Shown here: one piece after another, positions 56,928-64,000 of the stretch
Layout of the letters: each line of letters begins with the position of its first letter
How positions within the stretch are numbered: the first letter of the stretch is position 1
Assembly (NCBI GenBank): GCA_963817465.1
Contig: CAWFOP010000009.1
Span: forward strand, 124,001-188,000
Direction of reading: 5' to 3'
Length of the DNA stretch: 64,000 nt
Origin: CAMPKL01 sp963817465
GTDB taxonomy: Bacteria; Acidobacteriota; Terriglobia; Bryobacterales; UBA6623
Notes under the pieces: generated by a model
The model's database searches: none
What the model was told of the DNA's origin: nothing
Seen by the model: only the letters and a program-made list of their open reading frames with translations
Program-made: the position numbers and the translations under genes

Positions 56928-56951
56928 CGACAACCGCGAAGCTGGAGCCCC
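56928..56951 (+). repeat. Second copy of a 24-bp motif found at 24430-24453
   Basis: The 24 bases here and at 24430-24453 agree at 22 positions, sharing CGACAACCGC, AAGCT and GAGCCCC in register. Both copies lie in short leaders just upstream of a gene (coaE; rlmD). A partner GCGGTT arm with one extra T follows at 56987-56992, overlapping the rlmD start. Confidence 0.5.
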
Positions 56952-56991
56952 GACCTTGGCGCGGCGAATCTAACGCTATTCTGAGAGCGGT

Positions 56992-58207
56992 TTGTCTCTC
57001 ATTGACGTCGAAATCGAAAAGCTCGTCTACGGCGGCGCTGGGCTGGCCCGCGCCGACGGGCGCACGGGGCTGATCCCTTACACGCTTCCGGGCGAAAAGC
57101 TCAGCGTCGAGGTCGTGCGCGAAGGCCCGCGCCTGTTTCACGCCGTGCCCGCGGAATGGCAGGCCCGTCTCTCCCGACCGCCTCGAAGCCCCGTGCCCGG
57201 TCTTCGCCGACTGCGGCGGCTGCAACTACCAGCACATCCCTTACGACAAGCAGCTCGATTTCAAGCGCAGCATCCTCCTCGAAACCCTCGCGCGCATCGG
57301 CAAGGTCGAGTGGGCCGCGCCGATCGACAGCATCGCCGCCGAGCCATGGGCTTACCGCAACCGCACGCAGTTGCGCGTCGCCAAACATGGCCGACAAGCC
57401 GAGGTCGGGTTCTTGGCGGCCGGGTCGCACCGCCTGGTCGCGACCACCGAGTGCCCCATCAACTCGCCCAAGCTCAACGCAGTTCACCAAGCCTTGCTCG
57501 GCATGGCTGAGCAGCGGCGCTTCCCGAGCTTTCTGCACGAAGTCGAGTTCTTCACCAACGAGACCGACGTGCAGCTCAACGTCGTCGGCAGCGAAAAGCC
57601 GCTCGCCAAGGCGTTCTTTGAATGGGCGGCGCGGGAGATCCCGGGCCTGCTGCCCGGCGAATACATTGACTACCCCAGCGGCGGGGACGTTTTTCGCGTC
57701 GGCAGCCGCTCGTTTTTCCAGGTCAACCGCTTCTTGACGGACGAGCTGGCCCAGCAGGCGATCGGCGACGCCGGCGGGGGCTTGGCTCTCGATCTCTACA
57801 GCGGGGTCGGTCTGCTCACTCTGCCGCTCGCGCGGCGCTTCGATCGCGTCGTCGGCGTCGAGTCCAGCGGCGCGGCCGTGCGCAGCTTGCAGTTCAACGC
57901 CGAGCGCGCTCAGGTTGAGGTCAAGATCGTGCACGCCAACGTCGAGCAATACCTCACCGACGTCAAAGAGCCGGTGGACTTCGTCGTCGCCGACCCGCCG
58001 CGCGCCGGCATCGGTCCGAAGGTCGTCGGCGATCTGATTCGCATCCGGCCGCGAGAGATCGCGCTTGTCTCGTGCGACCCCTCAACCTTGGCGCGCGATC
58101 TGAGGGGCTTGATCGACGGCGGCTTCGCGATCAAGTCGATGACCCTGATCGACCTGTTCCCGCAAACGTTTCACCTGGAGACGATTGTCCGGCTCAATCC
58201 CGCCTAG
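56992..58207 (+). CDS. 23S rRNA (uracil-5-)-methyltransferase, RumA/RlmD-like (frameshifted)
   Basis: About 404 residues. It starts TTG with a TRAM-domain beginning (VEIEKLVYGGAGLARADG, then GLIPYTLPGEKL). The frame breaks near 57155-57165 after AVPAEWQAR; the next frame gives VSPDRLEAPCPVFADCGGCN, with the Fe-S cysteines C-x6-C-x2-C. SAM and catalytic motifs follow: LALDLYSGVGLLTLPLA, FVVADPPRAGIG and the nucleophile region ALVSCDPSTLARDL. Length is 3n+1. It methylates a uridine of rRNA; the RlmC, RlmD or TrmA assignment is not settled, so no symbol is given. Confidence 0.85.
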
Positions 58208-58237
58208 AACGGCGCATCAACTAGACAGGCGCGTCAG

Positions 58238-58717
58238 CTAAAAAGGCACGTCGTCGTCGCCGATCGTCATATCGTCGTCGCTGTTGCCGCCGCCGCCCGA
58301 GCTTGACGGGCCGCCCGCCGCGCGAGGCGCTTGCGACCTGCGCGGGGAGTCGCCCATCTCGCCTCCGCCTCCGCCTCCGCGGCCGCCGAGCAGCATCAGA
58401 CCCATATTGCCGTCAACGACGACCTCGGTGCGATACTTCTTCTGGCCGTTCTGGTCTTCCCAACTGCGCGTTTGCAGGCGCCCTTCCACGTAGACCTGAG
58501 TGCCCTTGGTCAGGTACTGCGCGACATTCTCGCCGCGCCACAGCACGACGTCGTGCCAGTCGGTCTCGTCGCGCCACTCGCCGGTCTGGCCGTCCTTCAC
58601 CCGCCGCGCCGTGGCGATCGAGAAATTCGTGACCGAGGCCCCGCTGGTCGTAGAGCGCGTCTCAGCGTCTCTGCCCAGGTTGCCGATCAACATTACCTTG
58701 TTCAGCCCTCTTGCCAT
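58238..58717 (-). CDS. ssb: Single-stranded DNA-binding protein
   Basis: A 159-residue SSB with an N-terminal OB fold (LNKVMLIGNLGRDAETRST, WHDVVLWRGENVAQYLTKGT, VYVEGRLQTRSWEDQNGQKK) and a glycine-rich disordered linker (GGRGGGGGGEMG). It ends with the acidic tip DDDMTIGDDDVPF, which recruits repair and replication partners. Size and layout are standard. It converges with the rRNA methyltransferase gene. Confidence 0.96.
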   Translation of the reverse strand: MARGLNKVMLIGNLGRDAETRSTTSGASVTNFSIATARRVKDGQTGEWRDETDWHDVVLWRGENVAQYLTKGTQVYVEGRLQTRSWEDQNGQKKYRTEVVVDGNMGLMLLGGRGGGGGGEMGDSPRRSQAPRAAGGPSSSGGGGNSDDDMTIGDDDVPF

Positions 58718-58750
58718 GCGCTCCAGAGTAGCGCCTGCCGAATGGGCGGA

Positions 58751-60634
58751 TCAAGGCGCGAGTTGAGCCGACCCCCGAGCCGAGCGCGGCTCGACGATCG
58801 TCACCTGCTCTCCGCCGACCGCCAGAGCGCGCACAGGCCGCAGCCAACCATAGGTGCTGCGGATCCGGACATCTTCGCGCACCACCTCGGCGTCTTCTTG
58901 CGCTGCGCGAAACACCTGCTCGTCGCCACCCACTTCGTAGCGCACCCTGGCTAGCGGCGCTCCGATCTCCACCTCGAGAGGCCGGCCGTCGTCTTCGAGC
59001 AGCGGCCAGCTCACGCCGAACGCCTCGGCTCCTTGGGCCGTCAGGCGCGCCGTCACCCGCTCGGGCGTCAGCGTGAACTCATGCCGAAACGTCGGGCCGC
59101 TCTTGCCGTCTCGCGGACGATAGTCCAGCCGGCACCGCACCAGCTCGGGCGACGCCTCGAGCGCCGTGAATTCCGCGTCGTAGCGCTCATGCTGCTCGGC
59201 CATCCGCAGCCACTTGCCGCCCTCGATCCACGTCGGCGCGAACGTCACGCCCAATCCGGTCTGGAGGTCGAATACGCCGTCCGACGGCCCCAGCCTGCCG
59301 TCCCACCCGGCTTTTGAAAAGCGGACGACGCCCAGCGCCGACCAATGCATGTCGTATTGCGGCCATGCGTCGCCGCGCGTATTCGCGAACATCTGCATCC
59401 CGCCCGCGTCCGCGACCGCGCTGCCGAAGGCGATGTCGGTTGTGAAGGCGTAGCCGCCGATCTCCGACGGGGTCGGCTGTTCGGGAATCTCCGTCCGATG
59501 CGTGAGATACGACTCGGCGAGGTGGTACATCATCGCTCCCGAGTAGTTGCCCACTTGACTCGCCGGCTGGAAGCCCACGCGCTCCCGCGGAGAAAAGAAA
59601 TTCTTCGTGATCGAGAAGAACCCATCCCATGGCGGATCGGTTCTTTGCCAGCGCAGCGCGCTTTTCAAACCCAACATCGCCGCTCGCCGATACTGCCCGG
59701 CCGCCTTGCGGTCGCCGCGCTCCCAGCTCCGCTCGGCCATCACCTCGAACGTTAACCCGTACAGGATGTCGTTCCACACGTGGTCGTCCGTGCGGCCGTT
59801 CGGCGCGCACTGCCCGTCGGGACTCTGCAGCAGCAGCGTCGTCCGCGTACCGCGCTCGACGAAGCGCCGCATCTCGTCGGCGTACGGCCCGTCGTAGCCG
59901 TGCTCGAGCATGGCGAGCAGGTTCCCGCGCCCAACCGCTTCGACGCCGTGCGGATTCGGGTCGCTCGACCAGTCTTCGTACAGGTTCCACTTGTCGTAGG
60001 CGATCCTCAAGCGCTGGGTCACGTGCAACCACGCGTCTTTGATGAAGTCGATCGCCGCCTCACGTTCCACGAGTCCGGCCTCGGCCCGCAGCCACTCGCC
60101 TTTCATGGCGTAGGTGCGCCAGTTGTTCTGGTGGGCGTTCCGCCCCTCGATCACCTGGGCGAGGGGCGTCCCCATGCGATTGCGCCAACGCTCGTAAGTC
60201 GCCGCGGGAACGTGCGGCCGGTACAGCTCCAGAGCCCCGGTCAACGGCGCAATGAAGAACTCTCCATGCCGGTCCGGGATGCCGTCCGCCCCGCGCGCGA
60301 ACGACTCGGTCGCGTGCTCCATCGCCGCCACGCCGCTCTCGAGCAGGTCCTGGGCGCGTCCCGCTTCGAGCAGCGCGCCCACCGCGAATGCGTAGTAAGG
60401 CGTCGAGTACTGATGCTCGCGTTCGAGAATCGGGTCGATGATTGCGCCGCTCCCATCCTGATGCCTCACGGCGAAGCGGCAGAGTTTTTCGATCGGATCC
60501 AGATACGCGTCGCGACCCAGCCCAAGCGGCGCCCAATCCGCCGGCCGGTAGTCGTACGGCAGCGCCGGCAGCGTCTCCGGCAGGTCGGCGGCCGACAGCG
60601 CCGCCGCCGCAAGCACCACAGCGAGCAATCGCAT
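58751..60634 (-). CDS. Secreted alpha-helical toroid-like protein, unknown function
   Basis: A 627-residue protein with a signal peptide (LLAVVLAAAALSAADLPE). The first two thirds are helical with many aromatic and Trp/His patches (CRFAVRHQDGSGAIIDP, NAHQNNWRTYAMKGEWLR, DPPWDGFFSITKNFFSP), like the (alpha/alpha) barrels of polysaccharide lyases and heparinase-type enzymes. The last third is beta-rich (RHEFTLTPERVTARLTAQGA). No lyase family can be named. ATG 60634 is preferred to 60646 or 60700, because the signal begins there. It diverges from the mutarotase-like gene, with which it may act on a sugar. Confidence 0.7.
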   Translation of the reverse strand: MRLLAVVLAAAALSAADLPETLPALPYDYRPADWAPLGLGRDAYLDPIEKLCRFAVRHQDGSGAIIDPILEREHQYSTPYYAFAVGALLEAGRAQDLLESGVAAMEHATESFARGADGIPDRHGEFFIAPLTGALELYRPHVPAATYERWRNRMGTPLAQVIEGRNAHQNNWRTYAMKGEWLRAEAGLVEREAAIDFIKDAWLHVTQRLRIAYDKWNLYEDWSSDPNPHGVEAVGRGNLLAMLEHGYDGPYADEMRRFVERGTRTTLLLQSPDGQCAPNGRTDDHVWNDILYGLTFEVMAERSWERGDRKAAGQYRRAAMLGLKSALRWQRTDPPWDGFFSITKNFFSPRERVGFQPASQVGNYSGAMMYHLAESYLTHRTEIPEQPTPSEIGGYAFTTDIAFGSAVADAGGMQMFANTRGDAWPQYDMHWSALGVVRFSKAGWDGRLGPSDGVFDLQTGLGVTFAPTWIEGGKWLRMAEQHERYDAEFTALEASPELVRCRLDYRPRDGKSGPTFRHEFTLTPERVTARLTAQGAEAFGVSWPLLEDDGRPLEVEIGAPLARVRYEVGGDEQVFRAAQEDAEVVREDVRIRSTYGWLRPVRALAVGGEQVTIVEPRSARGSAQLAP

Positions 60635-60707
60635 CAGGGGCCCCATTGTACTCGCCTGCGCTCGTCTCCCGGCGACGGCGCCTCGGCGTGGTATCCTCAC
60701 GCCCGCG

Positions 60708-61787
60708 ATGTCATACGCTCACCGCCGCACCGCCGTCCTCGAAAACGACAAGCTCCGCCTCACGCTGCTGCCCGGCGGCGGCCACATCGCCGCGGTCGCC
60801 CTCAAGCCCAGCGGGGTCAGCCCGTTATGGGATCCGCCGTGGGAGACGATCGAGCCGACGCAATACGACCCCGCAAGGCATATCGAATACGGACCGCCGC
60901 TCGAAGGCGGCCTGCTCTCGGGCATCGTCGGCCACAACCTTTGCTTCGACTTCTTCGGCCCGCCGTCGGAGCAGGAGCATGCCGCCGGACTCTACGTCCA
61001 CGGCGAGGGCTCGTTCGTCGATTGGGACGTCGAAGTCTCCGGCGGCGAGCTCACCGCCGCGGCTGAGCTGCCGATCGCGAAGATGCGTTTCGAGCGCCGC
61101 CTACGGCTCGAGCCGGGCTCGCAGATCGTCCATGTCACCGAAACCGCCGAAAACCTGACCGGCATGGACCGTCCGGTCGGCTGGACGCAGCACGTCACGA
61201 TCGGCCCGCCGTTTCTCGAAAAGGGCAAGACCGTCTTCCACATGCCCGCGACCGCGTCTAAAGTCTTCGAGGGCGACTTCGCGCCGGGCCATGACAGACT
61301 CGTGGCGGCGGCGGAATTCCAATGGCCGCACGCTCCGGTGATCGGCGGCGGCTACTCCGACCTGCGAGTCGCCGCGGACGCCGAGCGCTCCGGCGCCTTC
61401 ACCGCCCAGCTCATGAACCCCGCTCTCCACGACGGCTGGTTCAGCGCTTTCAGCCCTTCGGCCAAAACCGTCTTCGGCTACATCTGGAACCGCTCCGACT
61501 TCCCCTGGATCGGCGTCTGGGAAGAGAACTACAGCCGCGACCATGCGCCCTGGCGCGGCCGTACGCTGACCCGCGGCATCGAATTCAGCGCCTCGCCCTT
61601 CCCCGAGTCCCGCCGCGCCATGGTCGACCGCGGCCGCACCTTCGGCCAGCCAGGCTATCGTTGGATCGCCGCCGGCGGCAAGGCGCAGGTCGAATACGCC
61701 GTCTTTATCGCCGAATCCGAAATGCCCGCCGAAACGGTCGAGCGCCAAGGCGAAGCGATCAAAGCCGGAACACTCTCCATCCGCTGA
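60708..61787 (+). CDS. Aldose-1-epimerase-like protein (galactose mutarotase fold, DUF4432-like)
   Basis: A 359-residue beta-supersandwich protein: NDKLRLTLLPGGGHIAAVAL at the start, GGLLSGIVGHNLCFDFFGPP, VHGEGSFVDWDVEV (carrying a likely catalytic His), PVGWTQHVTIGPPFLEKGK and VEYAVFIAESEMP near the end. These match galactose-mutarotase-like proteins that bind or epimerise sugars; the exact sugar is unknown. No signal peptide. It is divergent from the toroid protein with 73 bases between starts, and 59 bases before the sugar isomerase gene on the same strand. Confidence 0.83.
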   Translation: MSYAHRRTAVLENDKLRLTLLPGGGHIAAVALKPSGVSPLWDPPWETIEPTQYDPARHIEYGPPLEGGLLSGIVGHNLCFDFFGPPSEQEHAAGLYVHGEGSFVDWDVEVSGGELTAAAELPIAKMRFERRLRLEPGSQIVHVTETAENLTGMDRPVGWTQHVTIGPPFLEKGKTVFHMPATASKVFEGDFAPGHDRLVAAAEFQWPHAPVIGGGYSDLRVAADAERSGAFTAQLMNPALHDGWFSAFSPSAKTVFGYIWNRSDFPWIGVWEENYSRDHAPWRGRTLTRGIEFSASPFPESRRAMVDRGRTFGQPGYRWIAAGGKAQVEYAVFIAESEMPAETVERQGEAIKAGTLSIR

Positions 61788-61846
61788 CCTCGAGGGAATG
61801 GCGTTCACACCGGCCCAACCCGGATACAATCGTTAAACCCCCGCCG

Positions 61847-62680
61847 ATGCGCCGCGTCCTTTCGACCCGTCTTTTCGTCAATCAGCGCCTCACGACCGCA
61901 CTGCTCGACCGCCTGGCTCGCGCCGGCGTCACCGAGATCCAGCTTCATTGCGCACGCCGTCATCTGGACTACCGCCGCCGCAGCCAAGTCGACGAGCTCA
62001 AGCATTGGTTTCGTGACTCGGAGATGCGCGTCACCGCTCTGAATGCGCCGCTGTACAGCGAAGAATCGGAGAACCAGCACTCGCTGATCGACATCTCGCA
62101 CCTCGAAAAGGCCGAACGGCTCAAGGCGACTGACGAGGTGCGCCGCGCGATCGAGGTTGCGGATGCGATTCCGTTCGAGTACGTCGTCGTGCAGGTCGGC
62201 GCGGTCGACGACGAATACAACCAAGTGCGTTCGGACGCCGCCTTCAACGGGCTCGACGAGCTGAACGTCTTCGCCCGGCAGCTTGGCGCGCAGGTATTGG
62301 TCAAGAATCAACCGAATGCGCTCTCCTCCGCCGAGCGTCTGGATCTGCTGCTCAAGATGACGCACCTGCCGATCGGCTATTGTTTCGACGCCGGGGCGGC
62401 GCACCTCGAGCAAGAGACCCTGGGGGAGTTTGAGAAGATGAAGGAACGCATTCGCCTCGTGCAGTTGCACGACAACGACGGTGAGCGCGATCTGCGGCGG
62501 GCCCCGCTCGTCGAGGAGGGCGGAACGATCGACTGGCGAGCGCTAAGCGCCGGACTGCGGAACTTGTCCAAAGAGATTCCGTTCGTGCTCGATCTCGACG
62601 CCGACATCGAACGCGAGCATCCGCTCGACGTCGCCCGCGAATCGTTCGAACGCCTGGAGGAGTTGCTGGCTGATGGCTGA
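61847..62680 (+). CDS. Xylose-isomerase-like TIM-barrel protein (sugar phosphate isomerase/epimerase)
   Basis: A 277-residue AP-endonuclease-2-type TIM barrel: LARAGVTEIQLHCARRHLDY, RVTALNAPLYSE, FEYVVVQVGAVDDEYNQ, QVLVKNQPNALSSAER, IGYCFDAGAAHLEQETLG (metal ligands) and VQLHDNDGERDLRRAP (metal ligands). ATG 61847 fits; an in-frame extension upstream lies inside the mutarotase gene. It overlaps asnS by 8 bases, which ties it to the tRNA synthetase. It probably isomerises a sugar or related metabolite. Confidence 0.82.
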   Translation: MRRVLSTRLFVNQRLTTALLDRLARAGVTEIQLHCARRHLDYRRRSQVDELKHWFRDSEMRVTALNAPLYSEESENQHSLIDISHLEKAERLKATDEVRRAIEVADAIPFEYVVVQVGAVDDEYNQVRSDAAFNGLDELNVFARQLGAQVLVKNQPNALSSAERLDLLLKMTHLPIGYCFDAGAAHLEQETLGEFEKMKERIRLVQLHDNDGERDLRRAPLVEEGGTIDWRALSAGLRNLSKEIPFVLDLDADIEREHPLDVARESFERLEELLADG

Positions 62681-63986
62681 CGCGCCGCGCATTACGATCG
62701 AACGCGCCTCCGACTACGACGGCCAAACCGTCACGCTCGAAGGCTGGGTTCACAACCTGCGCAAGTCGGGCAAAATCGCCTTTCCGATCTTTCGCGACGG
62801 AACCGGCTTCATGCAGGGCGTGGTGGTGAAGGCCAACGTCCCGGAAGAGGTCTTCGAGACGGCGAAACACCTCACGCAAGAGACCTCGGTTCGCGTCACG
62901 GGCAAGCTGCGCGCCGACGAGCGCGCGCCGGGCGGTTATGAGCTGGAGGTCGAGAATCTGGAGGTCGTCTCGGCGGTTTCTCCCGACGACCCTTTCCCGA
63001 TCACGCCCAAGGAGCACGGCGTCGAGTTCCTGCTCGACCGCCGGCACCTGTGGCTGCGCAGCCGCTTGCAGCAGTCGATCGCGCGGGTGCGGCATTCGGT
63101 CGTCCGCGCGGTGCGGGATTTCTTTGACAACAACGGCTTTACGCTCGCCGACACGCCGATTTTGACGCCGGCCGCCTGCGAGGGTACGACGACGCTGTTC
63201 GAGGTCCCCTATTTCGAGGAAGGGTCGGCTTATCTGGCGCAGTCGGGCCAGCTCTATAACGAAGCCACGGCGATGGCGCTGGGCAAGGTCTACTGTTTCG
63301 GGCCGACCTTTCGGGCCGAGAAGTCGAAGACCAGGCGGCACCTGACCGAGTTCTGGATGGTCGAGCCGGAGATGCCGTACGTCGACCTCGACGGCATCAT
63401 GGACCTCGCCGAGGAGTTCGTCGAATACGTTGTGGCGCGCGTGCTCGAAGAACGCAAGGAAGAGCTCAAGACGCTCGAGCGCGACACGTCGAAGCTCGAG
63501 TCGGTCAAGCGCCCCTTCCCGCGCATCACCTACGACGACGCCGTCGCAACGCTCAAGAAGAAAGGCAGCGAGATCGAGTGGGGCGGTGATTTCGGCGGCG
63601 CGGACGAAACGCTGATTGGAGAAGACTACGACCGCCCGGTGATGGTGCACCGCTTCCCGACCGCCATCAAGGCGTTCTACATGCAGCCCGACCCGGCGCG
63701 GCCCGAGGTGGCCTTGGGCGTCGACGTGATTGCGCCGGAAGGCTACGGCGAGCTGATCGGCGGCGGCCAGCGCATTCACGACTACAACCTGCTGGTCGAA
63801 AAGCTCGAAGAGCATAAGCTGCCGCGCGAAGCCTTCGAGTGGTACCTCGACCTGCGCAAGTACGGCTCGGTTCCGCACGGCGGCTTCGGCATGGGCATCG
63901 AGCGCTGCACGGCCTGGCTGTGCGGCATCGAGCACGTCCGCGAAACCATCGCGTTCCCGCGCATGATCTACCGCGTGACGCCCTGA
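62673..63986 (+). CDS. asnS: Asparaginyl-tRNA synthetase
   Basis: A 437-residue class IIb synthetase that charges tRNA-Asn. The N-terminal OB anticodon-binding domain reads TVTLEGWVHNLRKSGKIAF and FPIFRDGTGFMQGVVVK. Motif 2 is FRAEKSKTRRHLTEFWMVE and motif 3 GGFGMGIERC. GGQRIHDYN lies before motif 3. Length is full and ends just before the window end. Presence of asnS implies direct tRNA-Asn charging. Confidence 0.96.
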   Translation: MADAPRITIERASDYDGQTVTLEGWVHNLRKSGKIAFPIFRDGTGFMQGVVVKANVPEEVFETAKHLTQETSVRVTGKLRADERAPGGYELEVENLEVVSAVSPDDPFPITPKEHGVEFLLDRRHLWLRSRLQQSIARVRHSVVRAVRDFFDNNGFTLADTPILTPAACEGTTTLFEVPYFEEGSAYLAQSGQLYNEATAMALGKVYCFGPTFRAEKSKTRRHLTEFWMVEPEMPYVDLDGIMDLAEEFVEYVVARVLEERKEELKTLERDTSKLESVKRPFPRITYDDAVATLKKKGSEIEWGGDFGGADETLIGEDYDRPVMVHRFPTAIKAFYMQPDPARPEVALGVDVIAPEGYGELIGGGQRIHDYNLLVEKLEEHKLPREAFEWYLDLRKYGSVPHGGFGMGIERCTAWLCGIEHVRETIAFPRMIYRVTP

Positions 63987-64000
63987 GATCGCTGGTTTGA

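Overview
GC-rich bacterial chromosome segment, most consistent with an Acidobacteriota member of the Bryobacterales/Solibacter type. The placement is inferred from gene content, not from a marker-gene tree. The clues are a secreted cytochrome c/DUF1592 protein paired with a Tat-exported DUF1552 protein, a Ser/Thr kinase fused through one membrane helix to a WD40/TolB-like propeller, quinoproteins with a diheme cytochrome c, sulfatases, a prolyl-oligopeptidase-like esterase, and many signal peptides. No transposase, integrase, phage gene or CRISPR array was seen.

Layout. (1) 1-7128: surface-polysaccharide locus, with three glycosyltransferases and an asparagine-synthetase-like protein on the minus strand and a divergent Wzx-type flippase. 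Its far edge is tRNA-Pro(CGG). (2) 7347-12107: ankyrin protein, Tat-exported rhamnonate-dehydratase-like enolase, M20 amidohydrolase, YbdK-like carboxylate-amine ligase and GNAT acetyltransferase; the last four are co-directional. (3) 12085-16964: PQQ quinoprotein with diheme cytochrome c, gpmI, and an SGNH lipase. (4) 17204-24390: receiver-like protein, bacterioferritin, lipoprotein sulfatase, cupin, a fused remnant of an aldo/keto reductase and an AraC regulator, glpK, a secreted propeller, and a Rho-N-like small protein. (5) 24427-33385: structured element, coaE-htrA, a four-cysteine small protein, fumC, an esterase, a second quinoprotein, a LolA-like protein and metX. (6) 33487-40838: signal-bearing HpaI aldolase, then a tight run of two LRR proteins, the cytochrome c/DUF1592 protein and the DUF1552 protein. 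(7) 40902-43650: xseB-ispA-tlyA-nadK. (8) 43657-47240: carbamoyltransferase, SxtJ-like, SGNH and DUF5989 module. (9) 47286-51587: second sulfatase and the kinase. (10) 51806-58717: purQ-purL-purF, erpA, rlmD, ssb. (11) 58751-63986: secreted toroid protein, mutarotase-fold protein, sugar isomerase and asnS.

A feature that crosses all regions: ten single-base reading-frame breaks interrupt nine otherwise full-length genes, including fumC, purF and rlmD. Eight of the ten are +1 shifts. Breaks in core genes with intact flanking homology suggest base-calling indels more than real gene decay, so these genes are annotated as whole genes with the break noted. The 20.9 kb aldo/keto reductase/AraC junction is different: it lacks large parts of two genes and looks like a real deletion or a misjoin.

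The best candidates for little-described biology are the carbamoyltransferase/SxtJ/SGNH/DUF5989 module, the LRR-LRR-DUF1592-DUF1552 operon, and the asparagine-synthetase-like protein of the polysaccharide locus, which lacks the N-terminal catalytic cysteine.
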